A stretch of 5,802 bases of DNA from Glaesserella sp041817755 (GTDB taxonomy: Bacteria > Pseudomonadota > Gammaproteobacteria > Enterobacterales > Pasteurellaceae), in contig NZ_JBGYBX010000017.1 in assembly GCF_041817755.1 (NCBI RefSeq), positions 1 through 5,802 of the forward strand, in the 5' to 3' direction. The stretch's first letter is position 1; each line of letters begins with the position of its first letter. This document shows, in pieces, positions 1 through 4,888 of the stretch. Below the pieces are notes generated by a model. That model searched no databases. It saw nothing but the letters and a program-made list of their open reading frames with translations, and was not told the DNA's origin. The translations under genes and the position numbers were made by a program.

Positions 1-63
1 AAGGAAGACATGATTTCACATAGATTATCGAAGAAAGAATATGTAGACCGCTTTAAGGGGTAA
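1..63 (+). CDS. 3' end of an unidentified plus-strand gene (partial)
   Basis: The plus-strand frame starting at base 1 is open for 20 codons and ends at TAA 61-63; the other two plus frames close within the first 30 bases. The visible tail reads KEDMISHRLSKKEYVDRFKG, a charged, soluble-looking C-terminus. I do not recognise the family from so short a piece. The gene would converge on yciH, which fits the cluster of hairpins placed between the two stop codons. A minus-strand frame is also open through this stretch, and 60 bases is too little for codon statistics, so this may be non-coding sequence. The ATG at 10-12 could be an internal Met or the start of a meaningless 17-codon frame. Confidence 0.35.
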   Translation, partial: KEDMISHRLSKKEYVDRFKG

Positions 64-93
64 GTCATAGAGTTATTGTGCGGTTGTCAGTTT

Positions 94-121
94 TTCACAT
101 GCCTCTTGAGGGGCATGTGAA
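94..121. repeat. Perfect 10-bp inverted repeat (hairpin) in the convergent intergenic region
   Basis: The arms TTCACATGCC (94-103) and GGCATGTGAA (112-121) are perfect reverse complements separated by 8 nt. If transcribed on the plus strand, the inner bases 104-105 and 110-111 can add a U-G and a C-G pair, giving a 12-bp stem with a UUGA tetraloop. On the minus strand that extension contains an A-C mismatch, so the plus-strand RNA folds slightly better. Neither side has a proper U-tract in the right place: the T-run 91-95 precedes the stem on the plus strand and reads as A on the minus strand. It may be part of the 3' structure of the plus-strand gene or of a small RNA; its role is unknown. 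Confidence 0.6.
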
Positions 122-125
122 GTCC

Positions 126-147
126 TAGGCCCTTATAGGGTAGCCTA
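126..147. repeat. Second, bulged hairpin in the convergent intergenic region
   Basis: TAGGC (126-130) pairs with GCCTA (143-147), and CC (131-132) pairs with GG (139-140), with a two-base bulge TA (141-142) and a short AT-rich loop. The stem is weaker than its two neighbours. Its outer right arm ends at base 147, which is also the last T of the yciH terminator U-tract read on the minus strand. It therefore sits directly downstream of that terminator. Confidence 0.4.
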
Positions 148-170
148 AAAACCGCACGTTTTACGTGCGG
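147..170 (-). terminator. Rho-independent terminator after yciH
   Basis: Read on the minus strand, the stem CCGCACGT (170-163), loop AAA (162-160) and ACGTGCGG (159-152) is a perfect 8-bp GC-rich hairpin. It is followed at once by five T residues (151-147). It begins 8 nt after the yciH stop codon and so ends the minus-strand series. Read on the plus strand, the same hairpin is followed by the T-rich ATTGTTATTT, so it may also stop transcription from the convergent plus-strand gene. The arms contain GTGCGG, the core of the Haemophilus-type uptake signal with one mismatch (ACGTGCGGT instead of AAGTGCGGT); terminators built from inverted uptake signals are common in Pasteurellaceae. Confidence 0.85.
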
Positions 171-178
171 ATTGTTAT

Positions 179-490
179 TTAACCACCTGCTAATTTCACT
201 TTAAAGCCTTTCTGTTCTAATATTTGCTTAATCTGTTCTCGGTTATCGCCTTGGATTTCAATTACGCCGTCTTTGACCGAACCGCCGCAACCACTGCGTC
301 TTTTCAGCTCGGAGGCTAAAGACATTAAGCCTCTATCATCCAAATCCAAACCGGAAATCAAGCAAACCCCTTTGCCTTTTCTTCCGCTGGTTTGGCGATG
401 AATTCGCACAATTCCATCCCCTTTCGGGCGTTCAGCCTTCGGTGGTTCGGCTTTTATTCTGCCGACTTCAGTTGAATAAACTAACGACAT
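179..490 (-). CDS. yciH: SUI1/eIF1-like translation factor YciH
   Basis: A 103-residue protein of the bacterial SUI1 (eIF1-like) family, about the length of E. coli YciH (108). A short N-terminal tail (MSLVYSTEVGRI, then the conserved RPKGDG at 21-26) precedes the SUI1 domain from about residue 28 to the end. Conserved landmarks are QTSGRKGKGVC (33-43), CGGSVKDG (68-75), IEIQGD (77-82) and the C-terminal KVKLAGG. E. coli YciH can act at translation initiation, affecting start-codon fidelity in vitro, and has been proposed as a stress-time translation inhibitor; its physiological role is unsettled. The start is ambiguous: the GAGG at 505-502 lies 11 nt before the ATG at 490 and only 5 nt before an in-frame TTG at 496, which would add two residues. 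I chose ATG because relatives begin with MS before the LVYST block. It is the last gene of the series, 31 nt after pyrF and 8 nt before a terminator. Confidence 0.93.
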   Translation of the reverse strand: MSLVYSTEVGRIKAEPPKAERPKGDGIVRIHRQTSGRKGKGVCLISGLDLDDRGLMSLASELKRRSGCGGSVKDGVIEIQGDNREQIKQILEQKGFKVKLAGG

Positions 491-501
491 TTGCAAAATT
501 T

Positions 502-505
502 CCTC
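502..505 (-). promoter_or_regulatory. Ribosome binding site of yciH (start-deciding)
   Basis: GAGG(A) on the minus strand is the only Shine-Dalgarno-like run before yciH. The spacing is long (11 nt) to the ATG at 490-488 and short (5 nt) to the TTG at 496-494, so the motif does not decide between them on its own. An ATG at 507-505 overlaps it but is out of frame with yciH. Confidence 0.55.
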
Positions 506-512
506 ATGATCT

Positions 513-522
513 GACCGCTTGT
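513..522 (-). repeat. DNA uptake signal sequence, Actinobacillus type
   Basis: The minus strand reads ACAAGCGGTC, an exact match to the 10-base uptake signal consensus of the A. pleuropneumoniae-type Pasteurellaceae. It lies between pyrF and yciH and overlaps the first base of the pyrF stop codon as read on the plus strand (522). A second copy of the core in the opposite orientation, CAAGCGG at 557-563, lies inside the end of pyrF, so the two form a 7-bp inverted pair 35 nt apart. The motif also sits in a small palindrome, CTGAC (511-515) with GTCAG (521-525). Calling it an uptake signal rests on the consensus match; a chance hit to the 9-mer in a window of this size is expected only about once in twenty windows. 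Confidence 0.6.
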
Positions 523-1214
523 CAGGCGATAGATTGATTAATCGACTTTAATACGGCAAGCGGATCTTGAGCTTGCGTAATTGGTCGTCCGATCACTAAG
601 TAATCCGAACCTGTTTCAATGGCTTGCTTAGGCGTCATGACTCGACGTTGATCACCAACATCACTGCCTTCGGGACGGATCCCCGGAGTAATCAATTTAA
701 AATCGTTACCGCAGTGCGTACGCAGTACGTCGACTTCTTGCGGAGAACACACGACACCGTCTAAACCGGCTCGTTGGCACAGATGCGCTAAACGGATAAC
801 TTGCTCCATCGGGGAGGCATTAATACCAATTTGGAGAAGGTCAAGATCTTCCATACTGGTTAACACTGTGACACCAATCAATAATGGTGCATCTTTGCCG
901 TAAGGCTCTAAAATTTGTTTTGCGGTTTCCATCATGCGTAAACCGCCTGAAGCGTGTAAATCGACCATCCAAACGCCTAGATCTGCGGCAGAACGTACGG
1001 CTCGAGCAACGGTATTCGGAATATCGTGGTATTTTAAATCTAAAAAAACATCAAATTGACGGGCTTGTAGTTGTTTGACAAAGTTTGTACCTAATGTCGT
1101 AAACATTTCTTTGCCTACTTTCAGGCGACAAAGTGACGGGTCTACTTGATCGACAAAATGCAACGCTTCATTTTCCGTTTCATAATCGAGTGCGACGATA
1201 ATTTTATTATCCAT
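522..1214 (-). CDS. pyrF: Orotidine 5'-phosphate decarboxylase
   Basis: Catalyses decarboxylation of OMP to UMP, the last step of de novo pyrimidine synthesis, as a soluble TIM-barrel dimer. The 230-residue protein carries the family signature DLKYHDIPNT (59-68). The charged catalytic network is visible as K32, D59, K61 and D64, corresponding to K44, D71, K73 and D76 in E. coli. The phosphate-binding arginine is in GRPIT (R210). It is shorter than E. coli PyrF (245) only because it lacks that protein's N-terminal extension; the barrel is complete. The ATG start is supported by AAGGAG 8 nt upstream. It lies 18 nt after lapB and ends in TGA, 31 nt before yciH, so it is very likely cotranscribed with both. 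Nothing in the leader suggests pyrimidine-specific attenuation. Confidence 0.97.
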   Translation of the reverse strand: MDNKIIVALDYETENEALHFVDQVDPSLCRLKVGKEMFTTLGTNFVKQLQARQFDVFLDLKYHDIPNTVARAVRSAADLGVWMVDLHASGGLRMMETAKQILEPYGKDAPLLIGVTVLTSMEDLDLLQIGINASPMEQVIRLAHLCQRAGLDGVVCSPQEVDVLRTHCGNDFKLITPGIRPEGSDVGDQRRVMTPKQAIETGSDYLVIGRPITQAQDPLAVLKSINQSIA

Positions 1215-1232
1215 GTTTGGAACTCCTTAAGT

Positions 1233-2423
1233 TTAGATGACTTCCGCAAGACTTTGCATCGGTTTAATACTTTCCCATTTTCGACAAGACGGGCAATACC
1301 ATGTTAAACGGTAACTTTGATAACCGCAATTTAAGCAACGATAGTGAAATCCTTTTTGGATTCGATCACCCACCATTTTATGTAACAAAATTAAGCTTTC
1401 TTTCCCTCGTCCCTCTTCCGCTTCACTGACTTGATATTGAATAAATCGGTGAAAGGTAATGAGATTCGGAAATTGCTTGATTTGTTGATAAATTTTAGAT
1501 TGCGCCGCTTCTATACCGTCTTTTTGTTCAATAAATTCAGCCAAAGCCAAATCAACACTACTGTTATGTTTAATTTGGCTTGCTTTGATTAAAAATAACT
1601 CAAAGTTATCGAGTTGGTTTAATTCTATATAGCATTGCTTTATTTGACTCAACACTTCACTAATGTAGCTTGGTTCTTGCTCTAGAATCCTTTCAAAATG
1701 GATGATGGATTGGGCAAACTGCTGTTTTTCCAAGTAAAAGTCACCTAACAAGATCGAGGCTCTTGCACATTTTTCTGAATATTCGAGGGCTTTATTTACG
1801 GCTCCAATAAAGGCTTTTTCATCTTCTTGAATAGATTGGGCATATTCGCAATAATAATGTGCTAGAGGGACTTTATCCGTATCCGGTGCAATTTTTAATA
1901 ATTTCTCGGCAACATTGATGGCCTTTTTCCACTCTTTGGTTTTTTGATAAATAACCGTAAGTTGTGTTAGTGAATGAACGGAAAACTCCGGTTCGTCCAA
2001 TAAGGTAATATAGTAATTTTCTGCCCGATCATAAAAACCGGCAGCCATAAAATCCTTTGCCAATTGTTGTTTGGCTAATAGTTTTTGTTCAAATGAATAA
2101 TCGGGGCTGTTTTCTAATGCCTGATGAATGCGTAATGCACGATCGACTTCTCCCCTGGAACGGAATAAGTTACCTAGCGTCAATTCGGCTTCAAATTGAG
2201 ATTCTGTCGCAATTTGATTTTCCGCTTCTTGTTTTTGTAACATAGAAAGAAAAAGATCAACGGCTTTTTCTTGCTGATTGGATAAAAGAAAGTTTAATCC
2301 CGTTACATAGTCACGGGAAAACTTGTTATGAACCGTTTCTTGATCCTTTTTTGCACTACGTTGTCCCATGTACCAGCCGTATAATGCTGCGATAGGCAAT
2401 AAAAGGAACAATAGCTCAAGCAT
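1233..2423 (-). CDS. lapB: Lipopolysaccharide assembly protein LapB (YciM), TPR protein
   Basis: Essential or near-essential inner-membrane protein in E. coli that couples LPS synthesis to export and directs LpxC to the FtsH protease. The 396 residues (E. coli 389) show an N-terminal membrane anchor (about 2-19, ending in GWYMGQRS), then a long cytoplasmic array of helical TPR repeats (about 34-340), and a C-terminal rubredoxin-like zinc knuckle with four cysteines, C363-x2-C366 and C377-P-S-C380. All four metal ligands expected in LapB are present, so the protein looks functional. Its ATG overlaps the lapA stop as TAATG, and an AAGG lies 7 nt upstream inside the end of lapA. This indicates translational coupling, consistent with the LapA-LapB partnership. 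The gene ends 18 nt before pyrF. Confidence 0.95.
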   Translation of the reverse strand: MLELLFLLLPIAALYGWYMGQRSAKKDQETVHNKFSRDYVTGLNFLLSNQQEKAVDLFLSMLQKQEAENQIATESQFEAELTLGNLFRSRGEVDRALRIHQALENSPDYSFEQKLLAKQQLAKDFMAAGFYDRAENYYITLLDEPEFSVHSLTQLTVIYQKTKEWKKAINVAEKLLKIAPDTDKVPLAHYYCEYAQSIQEDEKAFIGAVNKALEYSEKCARASILLGDFYLEKQQFAQSIIHFERILEQEPSYISEVLSQIKQCYIELNQLDNFELFLIKASQIKHNSSVDLALAEFIEQKDGIEAAQSKIYQQIKQFPNLITFHRFIQYQVSEAEEGRGKESLILLHKMVGDRIQKGFHYRCLNCGYQSYRLTWYCPSCRKWESIKPMQSLAEVI

Positions 2424-2707
2424 TATTCAGCCTTAGGGAGGGTTAACTCATTAATTTGTTGGGCTTGGCGTTTGATCCGACGATTTAACGCAATATTTTG
2501 CAATTTAATTTTCAGGTAGAAAAAACCGGTGATGAGCCAGCCGAGGATTAATCCGAAACCAAATAAAATAGCAACTAAGCTGGATAAACGTAATTCGGTT
2601 TTAGCAATTATATAGTTAAATGTAATAAGCTGATCGTTATTTGCTCCGACGGTAACGGCTACAATGACAAGAGCTAAAGCGATAACGATACCAAAGATAT
2701 ATTTCAT
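2423..2707 (-). CDS. lapA: Lipopolysaccharide assembly protein LapA (YciS, DUF1049)
   Basis: A 94-residue inner-membrane protein (E. coli LapA is about 102) with two predicted transmembrane helices, about residues 3-22 and 41-65. They are joined by a short loop containing the family-typical N-N-D-Q and F-N-Y pattern, and followed by a basic, probably coiled-coil cytoplasmic tail (66-90). LapA copurifies with LapB and the LPS export machinery in E. coli; its own biochemical activity is not known. The ATG start is backed by GGAG 8 nt upstream. A candidate sigma-70 promoter in the 64-nt gap before it suggests that lapA-lapB can be transcribed independently of ihfB. The stop codon TAA shares one base with the lapB start. 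Confidence 0.93.
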   Translation of the reverse strand: MKYIFGIVIALALVIVAVTVGANNDQLITFNYIIAKTELRLSSLVAILFGFGLILGWLITGFFYLKIKLQNIALNRRIKRQAQQINELTLPKAE

Positions 2708-2727
2708 ATAAGTGTCTCCGTTATTAC

Positions 2728-2756
2728 ATTATATATGTATCTATGTGATATTTCAC
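2728..2756 (-). promoter_or_regulatory. Candidate sigma-70 promoter for lapA-lapB-pyrF-yciH
   Basis: On the minus strand, a perfect -10 hexamer TATAAT (2733-2728) lies 17 nt downstream of GTGAAA (2756-2751), a 4-of-6 match to TTGACA. Transcription would start near 2721 and give a leader of only about 14 nt that still contains the lapA ribosome binding site. A short palindrome TGTGA-N4-TCACA (2757-2744) overlaps the -35 element and could be an operator. TATAAT is easy to meet by chance in AT-rich intergenic DNA, so this remains a prediction. Confidence 0.5.
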
Positions 2757-2771
2757 ACGTCATAAGTAAGA

Positions 2772-3056
2772 TTAAAGGGAATCAACGCGTTCTTTAAGGT
2801 CTTTACCGGCCTTAAAATGAGGTACGTATTTGGCACCTAATTTAACGCTTTCACCTGTTTTAGGGTTTCGCCCGACACGGGGTTGGCGATAATGAAGAGA
2901 AAAACTACCGAAACCTCTGACTTCAATACGTTCTCCGTTTTCAAGTGAACGCATTATTTGTTCTAGGATTTCTTTCACGCTGTCATCTACCGCTTTTATG
3001 GGTAATGATGAAGCATTTTTAGCTACTAAACGCTCGATTAATTCCGATTTAGTCAT
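2772..3056 (-). CDS. ihfB: Integration host factor subunit beta
   Basis: The beta chain of IHF, which pairs with IhfA to bind and sharply bend DNA at specific sites in recombination, replication and transcription. The length is 94 residues as in E. coli. It opens with MTKSELIERL and has the HU/IHF signature around RGFGSFSLHYR (47-57). The flexible arm has RNPKTG at 63-68, whose proline (P65) is the residue that intercalates to kink DNA, and the C-terminal half contains KYVPHFKAGK. These details separate it from HU and from IhfA. A strong ribosome binding site, AAGGAG, lies 6 nt before the ATG. It follows rpsA by 68 nt, the order seen in E. coli, and precedes lapA by 64 nt. I see no clear promoter of its own: a TTGACA at 3094-3089 has no credible -10. 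Confidence 0.97.
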   Translation of the reverse strand: MTKSELIERLVAKNASSLPIKAVDDSVKEILEQIMRSLENGERIEVRGFGSFSLHYRQPRVGRNPKTGESVKLGAKYVPHFKAGKDLKERVDSL

Positions 3057-3079
3057 ATTTTTCTCCTTGATTTTGAGTG

Positions 3080-3110
3080 AAGCGGATATGTCAAAACATA
3101 TCCGCTTTTT
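3080..3110 (+). terminator. Strong 12-bp hairpin between rpsA and ihfB, T-tract on the plus strand
   Basis: AAGCGGATATGT (3080-3091) and ACATATCCGCTT (3096-3107) are perfect complements around a 4-nt loop, and the plus strand continues with T to 3110 (five T in a row from 3106). As an intrinsic terminator it therefore faces the plus strand, where no gene exists. Read in the rpsA-to-ihfB direction, the stem is preceded by A residues and followed by CACTC, with no U-tract. In the genes' own direction it is more likely an mRNA processing or stability element, or a weak terminator that lowers ihfB output relative to rpsA. The arms include AAGCGG, the core of the uptake signal. Confidence 0.6.
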
Positions 3111-3124
3111 CTAAAGAGAGCTAA

Positions 3125-4792
3125 TTACTCACCTTTTGCTGCTTTGAACGCTTCTGCCATAGCATTCGGAATTGCTTCTTCTTGCTTATTCACTTGCGCA
3201 AGTGCTGCTGATTCTTCAGCTTCATCTTTTGCACGAACAGAAAGGTTTACAATGCGTGCTTTACGATCAACACCTGTGTATTTCGCTTCGATTTCGTCAC
3301 CCACAGAGATCACTGTTGTGATGTCTTCTACACGATCACGGGTTGCTTCAGCTGCACGAACATAACCTTCTACGCCGTCTGCTAATTCAACTTTAACGCC
3401 TTTAGTATCAACTTCAACCGCTTTACCTTTCACGATTGCACCTTTTTTAGTGCCATCAACAAAGTTTGTGAACGGATCGGATTCTAATTGCTTGATACCT
3501 AAAGAGATACGTTCTTTCACTGCATCAACTTGTAATACAACAGCTTCTACTTCGTCACCTTTTTTGTAGTTACGAACAGCTTCTTCGCCAGTCATATTCC
3601 AAGAAATGTCAGATAAGTGAACTAAACCGTCAATGCCACCTTCTAAACCGATAAAGATACCGAAATCAGTGATTGATTTGATTTTACCTTTTACTTTATC
3701 GTTTTTGTTGTGAGTTTCAGCGAAGTGTTCCCACGGGTTAGGTTTACATTGTTTTAAACCTAATGAGATACGACGACGTTCTTCATCAACTTCAAGTACC
3801 ATGACTTCAACCACATCACCTACATTTACCACTTTAGATGGGTGAATGTTTTTGTTTGTCCAGTCCATTTCTGAAACGTGAACTAAACCTTCAACACCGT
3901 CTAAAATTTCAACGAAACAGCCATAGTCTGTTAAGTTAGTTACTTTACCGGATAATTTGCTGTTTACCGGGTGGTTTTGTGCAATAGCTGCCCACGGATC
4001 TTGACCTAATTGTTTTAAGCCTAAAGATACACGCGTTTTCTCTTTGTCGAATTTAAGTACTTTAACAGTTACTTCTTGACCTACTGCAACAACTTCACTT
4101 GGGTGTTTAACACGTTTCCACGCCATATCTGTGATGTGTAATAAGCCATCAACACCGCCTAAATCTACGAATGCACCGTAGTCAGTTAAGTTCTTCACAG
4201 TACCTTTCACTTCAGAACCTTCAACTAAGTTCGCTAATACTTCTTCACGATCAGCAGAGCTTGTTGTTTCGATTACTGCACGACGAGATACCACAACGTT
4301 GTTACGTTTTTGGTCTAATTTGATTACTTTAAGTTCTAAAGTTTGACCTTCAAGATTTAAAGAATCACGAACCGGACGAGTATCAACTAATGAACCCGGT
4401 AAGAATGCACGAACACCGTTTAACTCAACAGTGAAGCCACCTTTTACTTTACCGTTTACAAAACCAACAACGGTTGCTTGTTCTTCGAAGGCTTTCTCTA
4501 ATGCAGCCCACGACTCGTTACGTTTCGCTTTTTCACGAGAAAGTTTGGTCTCACCGAAACCGTCTTCTACGGCATCAAGAGCTACATCAACCACATCGCC
4601 GACTTGAACTTCTAATTCGCCTTGTGCGTTGAAAAACTCTTCAGCAGGGATTGCAGATTCTGATTTTAAACCAGCATCTACGAATACAAGGCCTTTTTGG
4701 ATTTTAACCACAGTACCTTTAACGATAGAACCTAAACGGGTTTCTTGACCTTTTAGTGATTCTTCAAATAGTTGAGCAAAAGATTCAGTCAT
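3125..4792 (-). CDS. rpsA: 30S ribosomal protein S1
   Basis: S1 recruits mRNA to the 30S subunit and unfolds structured or Shine-Dalgarno-poor initiation regions. The 555-residue protein (E. coli 557) contains six S1 (OB-fold) domains at roughly 20-87, 105-171, 190-260, 277-347, 364-434 and 450-520. Domains 1-2 are the diverged, ribosome-binding ones (KSESAIPAEEF; RAFLPGSLVD). Domains 3-6 have the classic pattern NLTDYGAFVDL, DGLLHITDM and RVSLGLKQL. The C-terminus NAMAEAFKAAKGE is the conserved end. The start is set at MTESFAQLFEESL, matching the family. An in-frame GTG at 4825 would add 11 residues with no counterpart and is rejected. Codon use is more restricted than in neighbouring genes, as expected for high expression. 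The ribosome binding site is poor (AAGAAG, 7 nt before ATG), and control is probably through the structured leader. Confidence 0.98.
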   Translation of the reverse strand: MTESFAQLFEESLKGQETRLGSIVKGTVVKIQKGLVFVDAGLKSESAIPAEEFFNAQGELEVQVGDVVDVALDAVEDGFGETKLSREKAKRNESWAALEKAFEEQATVVGFVNGKVKGGFTVELNGVRAFLPGSLVDTRPVRDSLNLEGQTLELKVIKLDQKRNNVVVSRRAVIETTSSADREEVLANLVEGSEVKGTVKNLTDYGAFVDLGGVDGLLHITDMAWKRVKHPSEVVAVGQEVTVKVLKFDKEKTRVSLGLKQLGQDPWAAIAQNHPVNSKLSGKVTNLTDYGCFVEILDGVEGLVHVSEMDWTNKNIHPSKVVNVGDVVEVMVLEVDEERRRISLGLKQCKPNPWEHFAETHNKNDKVKGKIKSITDFGIFIGLEGGIDGLVHLSDISWNMTGEEAVRNYKKGDEVEAVVLQVDAVKERISLGIKQLESDPFTNFVDGTKKGAIVKGKAVEVDTKGVKVELADGVEGYVRAAEATRDRVEDITTVISVGDEIEAKYTGVDRKARIVNLSVRAKDEAEESAALAQVNKQEEAIPNAMAEAFKAAKGE

Positions 4793-4888
4793 AATTAATC
4801 TTCTTAAATAAAATAAAACGTCCACTTAGCATCCATCTAAATGGGGTTAGGGATAACAACTTAACAATCCTTTGTTAAGCAAACAACA
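4793..4888 (-). promoter_or_regulatory. rpsA translational leader with two GGA-loop hairpins
   Basis: The 96 nt between the cmk stop and the rpsA ATG hold two hairpins, read on the minus strand. Hairpin I has CTTAACA (4879-4873) pairing perfectly with TGTTAAG (4866-4860), with loop AAGGAT. Hairpin II has CCATTTAG (4844-4837) pairing with CTAAGTGG (4829-4822) through eight pairs including one G-U, with loop ATGGATG. Both loops present a GGA. The stretch from hairpin II to the ATG (4821-4793) is nearly pure A/T with only AAGAAG as a weak Shine-Dalgarno. This resembles the autoregulated rpsA initiation region described for E. coli and other gammaproteobacteria, where folded hairpins, GGA in loops and AU-rich linkers replace a normal ribosome binding site and free S1 represses. 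The structures are seen; the regulation is inferred by homology. Confidence 0.7.

Noticed and set aside
2744..2757. CRP binding site upstream of lapA
   Set aside because: The half sites TGTGA/TCACA are right but the spacer is 4 nt; CRP needs 6. It is kept only as an unexplained palindrome.
3065..3094. Promoter for ihfB using TTGACA at 3094-3089
   Set aside because: At 16-18 nt spacing no hexamer resembles TATAAT (best about 3 of 6), the start would fall on the ribosome binding site, and the -35 lies in a strong hairpin.
3144..3365. Plus-strand open frame of 73 codons inside rpsA
   Set aside because: It is the complement of a highly conserved ribosomal protein gene with strong codon bias, has no ribosome binding site and no recognisable protein features. 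The same applies to the plus-strand frames at 884-1078 (pyrF), 2057-2245 (lapB) and 4998-5243 (cmk).
4793..4825. In-frame GTG at 4825 extending rpsA by 11 residues
   Set aside because: The added residues have no counterpart in S1, the GTG lies in the 3' arm of leader hairpin II, and MTESFAQLFEESL at 4792 matches the family start.
4804..4836. Small upstream frame MDAKWTFYFI starting in the loop of rpsA leader hairpin II, and a second ATG at 4832 whose frame overlaps the rpsA start
   Set aside because: Neither has a Shine-Dalgarno, both are out of frame with rpsA, and the bases are better explained by the hairpin and the GGA loop. Conservation of the frames across relatives would reopen this.
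4845..4878. Promoter in the cmk-rpsA gap using TTAACA (4878-4873) as -35
   Set aside because: With 17-nt spacing the -10 would be TATCCC, matching only three positions, and the -35 is one arm of the conserved-looking hairpin I.
4860..4879. Hairpin after cmk as a rho-independent terminator
   Set aside because: The stem is only 7 bp and mostly A-T, followed by a broken T-run; the GGA loop and position fit an rpsA leader element better.
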